The notes below the pieces were generated by a model that did not search any database, was not told the origin of the DNA, and worked only from the letters and a program-made list of their open reading frames with translations. Both the position numbers and the translations under genes were made by a program. Shown here piece by piece: positions 33,587 through 45,833 of a stretch of 64,000 nucleotides of DNA. The stretch's first letter is position 1. The number at the start of each line of letters is the position of its first letter. Source of the DNA: Phanerochaete sordida (Eukaryota; Basidiomycota; Agaricomycetes; Polyporales; Phanerochaetaceae). Where the stretch lies: assembly GCA_019973155.2 (NCBI GenBank), contig BPQB01000011.1, positions 62,001 to 126,000 on the forward strand, given 5' to 3'.

Positions 33587-35670
33587 CTACGCCTTAATCT
33601 CCACCACCACCTCGTCCGTCTCGCCTTGCAGTCCCCACGTCTCGTCCATCTCCCGCCTAAGCGGCAGCTCCTCCATCAGAAAGCAGGTAAGTAGCCCCGC
33701 GCCTGAGATGCCCGCCAGGACCTGCCAGATGACCCGCACGCTGCCCGCGAAAGCGCCGCGCACCTCCTCCCTGAGCCCATCCGGCAGGGCGTTTATCTGC
33801 GGAATGGCCGAGTACGCGATCTGGACGCCCTGGGGGAGGGTCGCGAGGAAGGCCTCGGGGAGCTTCGCGCGGAGCTCGTTCTGGAGGATCGTGCCGCCGA
33901 CGACGATCCCGAGACTCTGTCAAGGCGGCGCCGTCAGCGTGCTGTGCCGAGCGAAAATGACATGCGAGCGGCGTCACCTGGGCGAGGCTCCGGGTGAAGG
34001 TGAAGAACCCCAGCGCACGCGCGTTGTTTGAGTACGGGAGCGGCGCGAGGATGGGAAACTGGGTCGAGATCCAGACGATGCCGAGGCCGATTCCCAGGGG
34101 AATCTGAAGTCCGATGTACTTCGCGCGACTGCTGCCCTCGTCCAAAAGCGTCAAGGTTCCGTATCCAATGATGATAAGCATCCACCCGACGTAGTTCTGT
34201 GGCCGATACGCTTTGATGATCTCCACGGACAGGCCGCTGAATATCGCAAACGCAGGGATAGTGAAAGCTTTGCCGAACATGTCGACGCCGGATCCAACGG
34301 CTGACGCTCCCTTACCTGCTTGGAAATAGACAGGGAGGTAGTAGGTGACGCATATCGCTACGACGCCGTGAAAGAATACCCCGAGGTACCTGGAGTGGGC
34401 AATGTATTAGCCTGGACCGGAAGTTCAGAAACAACTATCAAGGGCATACCCGCTCAGCGTAGTTCTGTTCGTGAAACAAAACTTCGGCATCTACGACATC
34501 ATGGCATATCGTACCGGTGAACGTGTGACAAATTGTGACAGTGGACTTACCGTGGGCTCGCGCGTGAAGCGTGCTTCCACGACTATGAAGGTGGCGAGAC
34601 CTACTATACCGATCACCAGCGGCACCAGCACATGAAACGAACCCCAAGGGAATTGGATCCCGCCCCATGTAAGCGCAAGGAGCAATGACACCGTACTGCC
34701 GATAACGAGTACACAGCCCCTTCGGGAAACGTCAGTCCAGCACAGCAGGTGTGTAGCGGCGTTGACCTACAGCCAGTCCATTTCGGCCACCTTTTCCCGG
34801 ACATTGCTTTGCGGAGTGTGTACGGTGAGGAATATCAGGATGAGAAAGATGGCGATGCCACAAAGCGGGAGGTTGAGAAAGAACAGCCATCTCCACGCGC
34901 CGGTATCTGCGAGTGCGCCCCCAATCGGAGGACCTACAGCGCTATGGTACATCTCCCTAGTTAGCGTCTGGCGTCAGGGAAGGCTGTGGAAAATCTGGCC
35001 GACCTGGCGAAAGCCCAAACCCTGGCAGTGTCAGAGGTTATACGTAAGCAGTGACGAGGTCAATAGGATATATGGCTTACAATGCGGTAATACCCTGAAA
35101 CTTCCCTCTCTCAGGTAACGGAACGAGATCTGCATACACGATCTCTGTGATAGCAATGCACGCCCCTCCTCCGAGGCCCTGGACAACTGTAGGTCGAGAG
35201 TCAAGATACTGCACATAACAGCCCGTTCAGAACTCACCGCGGCCACCGATCAGCATGTTCATACTCTGCGCTCCACCGCATATCGCTGATCCCAGAGCAA
35301 AAACCAGAACAAATGCGACAAGCGTCCACTTGCGTCCGAACATGGATACCAGGCCCCCAATGAGCGGAAGGATAGCCGTGGCCGCAATACTGTATGCGCT
35401 GCCCGCCCAGATGAACTGGCTACCATGGAGGTGATTCACGATGGTCGGCAGCGCCACGGATACCGCGCTCTGGTGGTCATGATCAGGCCGTACATCTGCA
35501 GCCGCGTGTGACGATGGAAAGCTTACGAGGTCCAGTGCTGAGAGCATGTCTACGGTGAGGCCGGCGCAGAACACCATCCAAAAGCGAAAGTCGCGACGCG
35601 TGTGCCCGGTGCGCTGCTCAGTGAGATCCTCCGCGGGGTCTGTCAAGGGCTGCTGGTATTGGCCGGTCAT
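33587..35670 (-). CDS. MFS multidrug/toxin efflux pump (14-helix DHA type)
   Basis: Nine exons: 35670-35527, 35469-35238, 35186-35081, 35021-35004, 34941-34771, 34719-34551, 34490-34450, 34389-33978 and 33916-33587, giving 540 residues in consistent phase. Exon 4 is only 18 nt. Landmarks are SVALPTIVNHLHGSQFIWAG, GRKWTLVAFVLVFALGSAIC, the motif-C-like VQGLGGGACIAITEIVYADL, and VGPPIGGALADTGAWRWLFF. The second half has GVDMFGKAFTIPAFAIFSGL, SSRAKYIGLQIPLGIGLG and GGTILQNELRAKLPEAFLAT. This layout matches TRI12-like and aflatoxin-type drug:H+ antiporters of the plasma membrane, which export specialised metabolites or drugs. It lies upstream of a P450 on the same strand (36600-38755), a pairing common in fungal metabolite neighbourhoods. 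The substrate is unknown. Confidence 0.93.
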
Positions 35671-36599
35671 GGCGATGGCACCGCTGGAGCTTTAGATAGT
35701 AAGAGCGACGACAAGGCGAGGATGGCGTCGCGAACGTACGCCGGGAGGTTCTCGTGCTGCATGTCCATGCTTTGCTCTGTAGAGAGTGTTTACCTCTTTG
35801 TGTGAGTGGCTTTAGGCGCATAATATATGGGCCCGGGGAGCATAGGAGGACACTTGGATGCAGTGAGATCCAACAAGGACATCGCGGCGCTCCGCACGAG
35901 AATGCCACGGATAGCTGATACTGATTTGGGGTTTCTTCCAGCGAGCTTCATGTATCATAGAAGGAGGTCAGTACGTTTTGCTGGCGTGGTGCATGAGAAT
36001 TGAAGGAGAGATGTCACCTCAGCGAAGGAGCCAGATCAGTGAAGAATGCCTCCGGCATGCACGACGAACACAGGAGTGCCCGTGTCAGACCTTCGCCCGG
36101 ACGAGCGGTATGGTGATTGCCTTTGATGTGCATAGAAGTCATCTGAGGCTTCGCGATACCAAGTTCGTGGGAGCTGTGCGCAACATTGCGACGACAGGAT
36201 CAGTCGGAAGTACCGCGACGTGCCGCAATCACTTACGTTACAATGAGAATCAGTATCATTCGGGTGTATCAGATATCAGTACATCAGGGCACAACGGAAG
36301 GGGAATGGTCGTATGCAGACTTGTAAGAACCGTTAATCTTGCATGGTCGCCGGTGGGAAAACTGCCGGTCGTGTCTAATTCCCGCTGCCACGGTTGAAGT
36401 TCGTTGGATAAGGACCGCTAGGGCGGCATGAGACCATGTCTACAGCGTCATACTCTGATAGTCTGCACAGTTTATGAAAAGCCTACATGTAGAGATGGTG
36501 GCGGACGTTATCCAGCTCGTATCGAAGAGAAGTAAAATGGCATAGGCTCAAGCTTCTTGAATGTACAAGCAGACACAATTCCTAAATAGAGCAATGATA
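35671..36599. other. Intergenic, no gene seen
   Basis: Spacer between the efflux pump and the first P450, both on the minus strand. It holds the promoter of the pump. A plus-strand open frame at 35978-36397 shows no motifs. Confidence 0.45.
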
Positions 36600-38755
36600 T
36601 CACACTCCGTCCTCCACCAAAACAATGTCTCCTCGCGGGTGCACGTGGACTAAGAACGGCTGTTCCAAGACCGTCGTCCGCATGTTCAAAATTCCGTCAC
36701 GGAACGCCTGCGCATCGAAGCCTTCAATCGGGGCTATGTCCATGTTGAGCACGAGGCGGGCGAGAACGTGTCTCATTTCCTGAAACGCGAGCTGCTTGGC
36801 GATGCATACATGGGGTCCTTTGTACAGGTTGGTCAGAGTTGACGCATACAATTGACAGGACATACCGGAGGAAAACGACGATAGCGCAGCCTTGATGGCT
36901 CTAGCGGACGTTCCGAGGCCTTCAGCGAGCCAGCGTTCTGGGAGAAAGCTCTATAACGGCCGTCAGTGGGAAATATATGAGCAAATATCCGCTGCTACGA
37001 CGTACGAGCGGGTCCGGGTAGAAGTTGTCTGGGCTTGTCTGCTGAGAGTACGCCGCGTTCGCGACAACCGTACCTGCGGGCAGGAAATGGCCGTCGAGTA
37101 CAGCTCCTCCATCAGGGACAACGCGCGGCAGGAAGTACGGCGAGCCGAGCCTCAGGGCCTCATGGATTATGGCATCCAAAAGCGGGAGTTGCGACAGCGA
37201 GCTATCCGGCAAGGGTCCTATGGGGTCAGTAAACATCGTCTCCAGCTCTGTTCTGAGGAGCTGGAAATATTTCTGCTGGGTGGTAATAAAATACGCTGCC
37301 AGTGTCATTGTTATAGACGTGTTATCTGAGCCTGGAAGAAATCTGAGACGTGGCCTACGACACACTGAACAAATACGAACCTCCTTGAATAGCAACAATT
37401 GCTTCAAGGCGCAGATCCCTCTCTGGAACTGTCTCATCCTCGGCCTGAGGGATAAAACATTATTCCGAAGAGCACTGAGTCCTGGTCGCTGTAAGACATA
37501 CCAGGAAAGAGACGAGGTCTCTGAACGACGGCGGCTCTGTAATCCGAAGACGATGGTCCATAAGCTCCGCCGCGATCTCTGTCAGGCGATGCATAGAGCG
37601 GCCCAGAGGAAGGCGCCAAACAATGTCGAGAAGCCAAGGGGTCTGCCCGACACTATCCATCGATGTCATTTTTTGTGCAAAGATCGTTGCAATCGTGACA
37701 CGTACCTGTCTAAAAGAATGGTGGCGAGTTTGCCGCCCTTGATCATGCCCCGCGGATCCCCGTTCTTCATCATTTCAAGCTTGTTACATCCGCCGAACAC
37801 GAAGTCACCCTAATTCTCGCCTGTCAGTAATGTAATCAGCACACATAAGCTGTTATTAACAAACCATGAGATCGTAAGACCAGTGATAGAAGCAGTCTGC
37901 CAGGTTAACGCTCCCATCTCTGCTCTCAGCCTGGCGACGCTGTATGCAGTTGAGAAGCTCAAATGTTCGCCGTTCAATAAATGGCGCTAGCTGCTCCACT
38001 CTACGCATTTGAAATTGAGCTACAGGTCGTAAATAGTAGGGACTACGCACCCTTCCTTGGTAAACAGACCAGACCATACACGCTTGCGGTCGCTGTGTAG
38101 CTTCTCGGTTGGTTGCTTGAAGAAGAGCGCCACTACGCCTTCATGCCCAGGTGCACGATAGGAGTCGCTCTTGGGCATGCGCGCAGTAGCCGAGTAGATG
38201 TATTGCGCGGAGATAGAGTTTATGGAGACGATGTTCGGCCCTGTTTTGCCAAATGAACGTTTAATAGAGGCAGCCAAACAGAATGCAGGACTGTGCTCAC
38301 CGATCCTCATGTACTCGCCATACTTGTCATGCATGCGATCAAGGACAAGGTGTCGTCTGCCTCGGAAAGAGACATACGTCAGCCAGAGACTGCTGATACG
38401 ACAAAGAACGGGCCCCGGGTACTGTGCAAGGGGGTGCCAAGGTGACAGGCGGTATACCATTGTAGCTAGCAGGGCGGATCCAGCGTACAGCGTGGAGAGA
38501 GAAATCAAAGCATTGAGAGCATTCTCACTGAACGCCGAGGACTGGCGAAGGAGCAGATAGACAACAACGGACGCGCATATATAGGAGACAGCTGCGGTGT
38601 CGCCAGAGATGGTTCGCTTATTGAGAATGAACCATGTGAGCTGTTTATTCAGATTAGACGGAGGTCATAGTGGTTGAAATGTACTGTTCGCTTACCACTC
38701 CCGCAGCAGCGGCAGAGACATACAGAGAATGAGGATGATCTTGCGGATGCATCAT
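36600..38755 (-). CDS. Cytochrome P450 (first of three), unusual haem loop
   Basis: Ten exons: 38755-38696, 38640-38301, 38240-38051, 38000-37865, 37809-37706, 37652-37502, 37444-37381, 37331-37006, 36950-36866 and 36817-36600, giving 557 residues with matching phases. The N-terminus carries several hydrophobic helices before the hinge HPLAQYPGPVLCR, as in many basidiomycete P450s anchored in the endoplasmic reticulum. The I-helix reads AIQGGSDNTSITM, the ExxR motif is EALR in HEALRLGSPYF, and the PERF-type motif is LPERWL. The haem loop is FSSGPHVCIAKQLAFQE: the axial cysteine is present, but the usual Arg is His and the Gly after Cys-Ile is Ala. The substrate is unknown. The efflux pump downstream on the same strand suggests a shared metabolite. 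Confidence 0.92.
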
Positions 38756-39947
38756 GGGGGGAGTGTATCTCGACGAAGAACGTGGTGCTCGAGTGTAATA
38801 TACTTACAGCTACCTTCCAATCTTGAGAGCACTCCCTAAGAGCCGCTTCTGCTACATGTATGCGCTCCGTAGTATCATATCGAATGGCCGACGGCTTTCT
38901 CCGTGAAGACGACATTTGTACACGTAGCCAGGGCGCTGATGACTTATTTGTTTTCAGGTTTCCCTACAAGTTCCGCAATCTGCATCATACATCCTTCAAA
39001 TCCGCCTTCGGCACCCTAAAGCATGCACAAGGCAGGCAGGCAGTGACGGACAAAAATTAGCTCCCATGCTACACATATTTCTGTCGCCTCGGATGATCAT
39101 ATTACGTCTGTACAAAGGGAGGTAGGCATATCCGAATGCTTTCCGACAAATGGATTACCGGACAATGCTCCCAGACCTGGTTAAATTTCCCTCGGGCAGC
39201 ATGACTTGATAGATGGGCACGGATGTCGATGTGTTGCCCCATTAGTCATGGCTGAGCGGGGGTGAGTCCTTACATGGCCACTCTTGATCTTCAGGGTGGC
39301 GTTTGCGAGATCATCAACGTCAGAATTTCTGGAATTGACGAGAGCACCGGATCATCCAAACGTCAGCAAACGTCTGCTAATAGTACGTATCATGCGACGA
39401 ACAGCTTTCGCGTGTGCGCTGAAAGCAGGCGATTGAAGTGCGATTCGCGCATTAAGCTCAAATAGAATCCAGTTCGATGATGCACTTCCGTGCATCATGG
39501 TGCGCAGTCTGCCCTCTACGGACTGCTCTCAGCATCTGTCATTCGCTATCAAATTCCATTCAGTGCGTACATCTCGTTGCTTTACACACCGCGTGCCGAG
39601 ATTGCCGGCTTGGGAGCGAGCATCCGTAACGGCGATGCTGAGAAAAATGCATGGTACAAGGGAACGTGAACGTCGAGCCTCAGCGCAACTTGCCTCGGAA
39701 AGAAGGCCAAGAAGAGTGGAGCGTGCGGATGCTCTGTTTGACCATGTAGTGATGAGTGATGCTGCACTGATCCGTATGATATCGCGCCACGAAGGCCCTA
39801 TTCAAATGAGAATTCATTTTCCGACGTGTATGTGGTCCACGGCACGAGTACTCAATACACCGCACACCAATCCAGGACCTATATGTCTATATCCCGCCAC
39901 GCTGTTCTTCGGATACTGTCATCCACAGGCCACCCTGTTAGTTGCCA
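38756..39947. other. Intergenic, no gene seen
   Basis: Spacer between two P450 genes on the minus strand, including the promoter of the first. Short plus-strand open frames at 38860-39060 and 39262-39465 have no support. Confidence 0.45.
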
Positions 39948-42482
39948 TCAGTGTGACACATTCTCGATAACCATGGACTGCACGAGGCGTACCGCTGAGT
40001 AGGTAGTCAGATGAGACTTAGGCCAGAACTGCTCCTTTCCCTTCCGTCCAGGGAGTCCAGCCCATTCTGGGCGCGGAAGCAACGCCGGCTCGACGGCATC
40101 CTGCTGCAGGAAGAAGCCATCGAAGTTCTGTAGAAGGCGGATTACGACGAACGACATCTTGTTGTAAGCAAACTGCTGCCCCAAACAGATGCGAGGCCCG
40201 GCATTGAAGGGCAGAAAGATAAACGGGTTCTTGAGAGGATATTTCTGCAGCCGTTCATCGAGGAATCTATCCGGGTCAAATTCCTCCGCTGTGAGCCGTT
40301 TGTGTTCATCAGTTTCACACTAACGTCATCAATTCTGCGTAGCTGACGAACCATCTGGACCCCAGTAGTCCGTCCTGCGATGCATGCAGTGAACGGAGAA
40401 CGACATGCTATTGATTGAGATATACTTCAGTAAGGGAGTGTTACGCAAGAGACAGAGGCCTACGATGATCCCGCAGGGATAAACCAGGGCTTTGCATTGA
40501 CTTCAGAGTTTGGGAGGACGATGTCCTGCGTCGGAAAGCTGTGTGTACGTAAGCCTCAGCAGACTGGTCAGATAACGATGCGCTGACCGTAGGTTCCAAG
40601 GCCTAGAGTATGCGTAATGCATCAGTGACATAACTCTCCGAACAAGAGCAGTGTAGCATACACTGCGGGATACAGCCTCATTGTCTCTGGAAGCACATCA
40701 GAGTGGTCCATGTGTGAACTGCGATTTGGCTCACCATTCAAGACAGCTCTGAGATATTTCATCCGGCGGATGTGCTCGTAGGTGGGATACGCAGTGGGGC
40801 CCACAATGTCCATGACCTCCGCGCGCAAGCGGCGAAGGACATCCGCATACTGGCTGAGAAAGTACATGGCTATCGAGAGCGTCGCGCCGGTCTGTAATGA
40901 ATCAGAGATGTGGATCAGGTTAGGAGAACACGACCGTACTCACCGTATCTCGACCAGCGACCATGATATTGAGCATCTCGTCGCGGATAACAACGGGGTC
41001 TACCATATTCAGTGCGGTTTGCAGTTCGGCTGCGGTATGAGCTCACCTTTCGTGTGCTTCACAAGATAATCGAGAAGACTTTCGTCCTCGCCGACATCAT
41101 TGCAGCCTGTCGCCGCAGCATCGGTAGTTGCCATCTTGGTAGAGCTTCGCACCGCATTCTGAATGATTGGTTCCATGTACGCGTGGACAGTCTTCATTGA
41201 CCCTGCGGTCTTGTCTTTGAAGAATTCGAACCAGGGCCAGATCCACGTAAGTCGTGTGCGGTTGCAGACGGCAATCTGCGCAGCCTGAAAGGCACTCATA
41301 AACTCCTCGGAACTGTCTCGTGGCCGCATACGCAGTTCCTGTGGAGCGTAATGGGGATACGGCAGAGTGCAGTGGATGGTATTCATGCACGATCCCAGGA
41401 ACAGTTCGGAAGAACAGTCCATGGTAAGGCGCGCGAACAAATCCTACACCTAGTCAGCGAAGTGGGCGTACTCGCTGCTGCAACTGGTTTACCTGGAGAT
41501 CCACCGGAAATCCTTCTCGAGTCCGCTCCTTGATCTTGTCTACTATTGCATCTGTATAACGATATTAACACTGGGCTAACAATTCTCAGAAGCGATGTAT
41601 CGTACCTGAATGCCGCCCGAGGAGCTCAAAGTCTGTTATGCGCTGGCGAGAGAAAAATGGGCGAGTCATGGAGCGGTGATGTCTAAAATTCGATGTCAGC
41701 ATAATCAGCTCGCGTACATGTAAGGCGGATTGACCTCCACAGCTCCCCTGGAGTCTCATCAGCCGTGGGATCTTATGTTACTTCCTAAATGTACTCACCG
41801 TCTGCATTGAACACGCCGAAACCGAGAAGTGAGTGAACGTAGGAATCGAATTGCTCGCCTAGTGAGAATTAGATTGCGACACGGATTACGCAACGTGAGA
41901 GATACCCTTATTCCACTTCTCAAAATCCAGCACGAGTATTGACTGGGATATATATATCAGGCCGTGTACCGACTTCGACAGCTTCAGCACGACGAACCTT
42001 TATAGCCGCAGCATCTATAGTGCAAAAATTGTGTCCCCACATGGCGTAGAAGTTGTATGTAGGTCCGATGTTCGTAAAGGCCTCGAAGAACTCGTCACCT
42101 GGGTACGAAGACGTCAACATGATGGCGTTCTCCATGAATAGTGGCATACCGACTTACTGAGGAATCCGTTTTCAAAGGCGTCGCCAACGCGCTGCATGAT
42201 GTCCCAGTTTCCGACAGAGCTCCCCTGCCAAAGAGGAGGTAGCACAGCACCGAGCGCCGCGGCCTTGTGCGTGTGAGCCCGGTATTTGAGATGCACACGG
42301 GAGGCGTGGTACACCGGCACTGAGAATAGGGCGGCCAGTGCACGAACAGACCAGGAGAGACTGGCAACGTTGCAAGAATATCTAGATATCCCAAAGAGAG
42401 CGATGGAGGTTAGCACTGCGGGGAGTAGGAGGTGGAGAAGCTGCGGCAAGACGAGGCGTTGGGCCTTAGACAGATTCGCCAT
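39948..42482 (-). CDS. Cytochrome P450, CYP63-like
   Basis: A many-exon gene starting at the ATG at 42482 ([20 protein letters not shown]). The first exon is 42482-42158. Order of recognised pieces: two N-terminal membrane helices; [55 protein letters not shown]; the FMSAFQ segment; the I-helix [13 protein letters not shown]; ExxR as [20 protein letters not shown]; the haem loop [20 protein letters not shown]; and the C-terminal [13 protein letters not shown]. The [15 protein letters not shown] loop and the PKSHLT tail are typical of the CYP63 group, whose studied members in Phanerochaete oxidise alkanes, fatty acids and aromatics. About 14 short introns are needed; I traced most, not all. 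It is divergent from the hydrolase at 42947 with a 464-bp shared upstream region. Confidence 0.9.
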
Positions 42483-42946
42483 CGTGGAATCGCTGAGGTT
42501 CTGGATCACGCACGCAAAGAGCGTAATATATCCTCTTACCAATAAATTTGGGTATATTCGCTTTGGGGTGGAATCTTGGTCTGTCCAACAAACGCTTTCC
42601 TGATTCGTGCGCGCGGCGCGAAGTACAGTATTACAACATCATGAACGGAACAGCCCCACGTCACTGGCGCCTATTGTACACACGCACCGGCCCCGGCCTC
42701 GGCAAAGCCCAGCAAAGTCGTGTTCCGCATTTCATGTCGGGAGCAGTGGGCTCTTCCATCTTGTTCCCTGCAGAAGAAGTGATCGGGTGGTAATCTAGGA
42801 TGTCATCATCATCTCATTCGGCCTCTCCACCATACTTCGGTGGGAACGCTCGGGCTGCTCTGCAAAAGGCTTCCGGTCCGCGCTGACTTTTGCTCCAGCT
42901 CCCCATCCCCTAACCGTACTGCGTCTTCGCTTTCCACCCTTCCGCA
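42483..42946. promoter_or_regulatory. Divergent promoter region between CYP63-like P450 and hydrolase
   Basis: A 464-bp non-coding region separates the two start codons, which face away from each other. The arrangement allows shared control. No specific operator was identified. Confidence 0.45.
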
Positions 42947-44173
42947 ATGTCTTCTGAAATCGTTCCTTCCGCTGCGTTCACTGAGGCGTGGTGCCCAGGC
43001 TTCGACGGCACCAAGTTCTACACGCGAACGTGGGCAGCGGATAGCCCCAAGGCTGTCGCCATATTTCTGCATGGCTTCGCCGACCATGTCGCCCGCTACG
43101 ATGGGGTTCACACCACCTGGGCCTCTCGCAACATCACAGTCTTCGCATACGATCAGCGCGGCTTCGGTCGCACTGCACTCGACGAGGTTAACAAGAGCCC
43201 TGCAAGTGCGTACGGGAAGACGAACACCGCCTACGAGCTCCAAGATATCGAGTTTTGGATCAATTATACTTCCGCGAAGTACCCGGCACTGCCCCTCTTT
43301 CTTATAGGATATTCTGCGGTACGTGCAAAATCGATCGCTTTAGATTCTATCTAATTTTGTGCAGGGAGGCGCAGCGATTCTGACGTTTGTCTCGCGCACG
43401 GAAGCCCCACCAAAGTCTGAGACGATTGCCAAGATCTCTGGCGTCATCTGTGCCTCGCCTCTGATTACCCTGGTCCATCCTCCCTCCGCTGTCGCTCGCA
43501 CTATAGGAGGCTTTCTCTGCAAGGTTGCTCCCAACATCATCATACCTGCGCCAGTGCCTGCGGAGGTGCGTATTTTGCTTGTATAGCAGACGTACATGCA
43601 GCTTATACGAGTTTCAGCGTTTCTCACGCTCGCCTGAAGTTGTGAAGGCGATTGAGAGCGACAACTGGCGTCGCCCCGAAGGTACACTACGTGGCGTTGA
43701 CGATATGCTCAACAGAGTATGTTTCTCATCTTACATTTTGGGCCCTCTATTGTACCGCTAACACCTCATCAGGGTATTGCGAACCTCAAGTCGGACTGGA
43801 AGACCTGGCCCAAGGACCTTCCTGTGAGGACATGATCTCACATGCAGCGCTGCTCCTCAACTCTTTCGCAGATTCTCATAGTACACGGTGGTGCAGACGA
43901 GGTAGATATATAGCTGATGTATATGTAACATACTGACGGCAGCCATCTAGGTTAACGCTCTCAAGGGAAGCCAGTCATTCATCGATCTTCTCTCCAACAC
44001 CACGGACAAGAAACTGGTCGTAATCCCGGTGAGTGTCAGGAGGCATAAGTGAGTTTCAACGCTAATGGTAGCCATTGCTGCAGAACGGGCTGCACGATCT
44101 CTATCACGAGATTGATAGCATTCCTCAGCGTGTTACTGACGAGTATATCTCTTGGATCGAAGCTCATCTTTGA
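42947..44173 (+). CDS. Monoglyceride-lipase-like alpha/beta hydrolase
   Basis: Seven exons: 42947-43318, 43365-43565, 43618-43716, 43773-43823, 43872-43901, 43951-44028 and 44084-44173, giving 306 residues with every exon in phase 0. The N-terminal EAWCPGFDGTKFYTRTW and HGFADHVARYDGV match the Hydrolase_4 (monoacylglycerol lipase) family. The oxyanion region is IFLHGF. The nucleophile elbow GYSAGG is assembled across intron 1 (GYSA, then GG); the family usually has GHSMGG. The acid is in VHGGADEVN and the histidine in NGLHDLYHE, so the triad is complete. Such enzymes release fatty acids from monoacylglycerols or other small esters. There is no signal peptide, so it is probably cytosolic or membrane-associated. 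It is paired divergently with the CYP63-like P450. Confidence 0.93.
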
Positions 44174-45060
44174 CCGTTGCCGGGTACAAGATCTCTTCGA
44201 GAATTGCTCTTTGGCTTGCTTTAGGGTTTCCTGAGCGCGTTGCGCACATCGCGATGTACCCTACTAGTCTCATAAGGATACTTATGTCTGTCTCTCGAAT
44301 CTCATAAACAATACTGGTTATTGCCTGATGAAAATGATATCGCTCTGGAGGGTGACGTCCGCCGGCGCATGTAGCCACATACTTCCAGGCGCCCAGCCAC
44401 CAGCCGATTGAACGTTATGAGACTTCTCTGCGGTCTCATGACTGATGTAAAGTCGCGTAGAAGTTGTGGTTTGCCATCATCATTCATCTGTCAGATAGAC
44501 TCTACGCTTCTTGTTACTGCGTGTGACGTGAGACAACAAAGTTCTCCCGGTGCCCGCACATTCTCATGCTGTGGATGCGCGTATCCCATGAACTTTCCCA
44601 TGGTCGCCACCATGCTAATTCTATACCGTGTAAACTGCCTATCACTGCTATCAGGAAGCAGTAAGCTGCGGAGCTGGTCTGAAAGCCGTGGTGGCGGTAG
44701 CCTGTGATGTCAAATCCGCAAACGAAAATCTAAGTCACATAGGTTGGTACATGTGGGGCGCGCGATCCGTTGCTGCGCTGATATGAAGGCGTTGATTCTG
44801 CAGTGGTGTGTCCTCCGCAAACGCGGTCACATGGAGATAGCTGATAGAATGCAAAATGCTACTGATGAGCCCGACAGCTCGCGCCACGACGGCATCTACT
44901 GTAGCTCGCACTGGTAACAGCAGGTTCTGGATTCATACACGCTTAGATGATATGTTGTCTACATCCTCTCGAACGGTACAGGCAGCGGTAAATTCTTTGC
45001 GTTGAGCTACATCGATAGATTATTCAATCAGAAATAAATGCATCCGACGTCCGTGTGTAC
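44174..45060. other. Intergenic, no gene seen
   Basis: Space between convergent 3' ends of the hydrolase (plus) and the methyltransferase homologue (minus). No supported frame. Confidence 0.5.
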
Positions 45061-45833
45061 CTAGACAAAGTATGGGATGAATTTTGAGGGTACCTTCTCT
45101 CTGTACGCCTCCCATGTCTGACCGAACGTCTTCTTCAGCTGACTATCCTCTACATCTGCACGTTTGATCAGGGAGAATGCTGCGTATGGCGCGAGCAGCT
45201 TCCAGAGATGAACAAACACCGCGAACGGAGTGTGCTGCATGCTGCACCCGGCAACGTACCCGTCGCTTCCGTAGAAAATGCACGTGGTCGCAAGGATCAT
45301 CATGCACCCTCCCGTGTACGACGGGTGGCGCGCCCATGCGTATGGGCCGCTTGTGACCAGGGTATGCCCTCTGAGAATAGTGACCTCGAAGGTGAAGTGC
45401 CGGCCCAGTGTGGAATAGCACCACATCCGCAGGGCGCCACCTGTCACCAGGAGCACAACGCTCGCCAGAAATAGCGGAGAGAGCTGTGCCATCGCTACAA
45501 GGGACGGTGACGGGTTGTGGCAGACAGCCCACACCAGGCCCATGCTCCTTGCAGTGGGAAACGGCAGTGTAAGCAGGACAATGACGTGCCCAAGCACTGC
45601 GCTGCAGAATACGGCCTGCGCAGATGCGTCAGACGAAGAGACTCGAGAGGAAGAGGGCATGGAAAGCATACCTGCCACAGATACGTGATCTTACGAACCG
45701 CACGCTCGAAAAATTGGCCCTTGTACACCACATTCTGATGCTCCGCGGGAGGAGTTGGAGGCTTCATGCCGCAGAAAAATGTGACGGCGGAGAACATGAG
45801 CAATACGGTCTTGAAAAGAGGGTATATGGACAT
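45061..45833 (-). CDS. Isoprenylcysteine carboxyl methyltransferase (ICMT) family protein
   Basis: Two exons, 45833-45672 and 45615-45061, give 238 residues in phase 0. The N-terminal helix (LFKTVLLMFSAVTFFCG) is followed by GQFFERAVRKITYLWQ. Several membrane spans come next, then the catalytic C-terminal part: LRMWCYSTLGRHFTFEVTIL, GPYAWARHPSYTGG and EDSQLKKTFGQTWEAYREKV. R-H-P-x-Y and the final E-x-Y belong to the ICMT/PEMT methyltransferase fold that binds S-adenosylmethionine in the endoplasmic reticulum. Canonical Ste14 methylates prenylated cysteines of CaaX proteins. Agaricomycetes carry many divergent ICMT-domain paralogues whose substrates are unknown, and this one, shorter and with a Ser/Pro-poor start, may be one of them. 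Confidence 0.88.

Noticed and set aside
39262..39465. Possible zinc-cluster remnant (RVCAESRRLKCD)
   Set aside because: Cysteine spacing does not fit Zn2Cys6 (second Cys is Ser and spacing is short).
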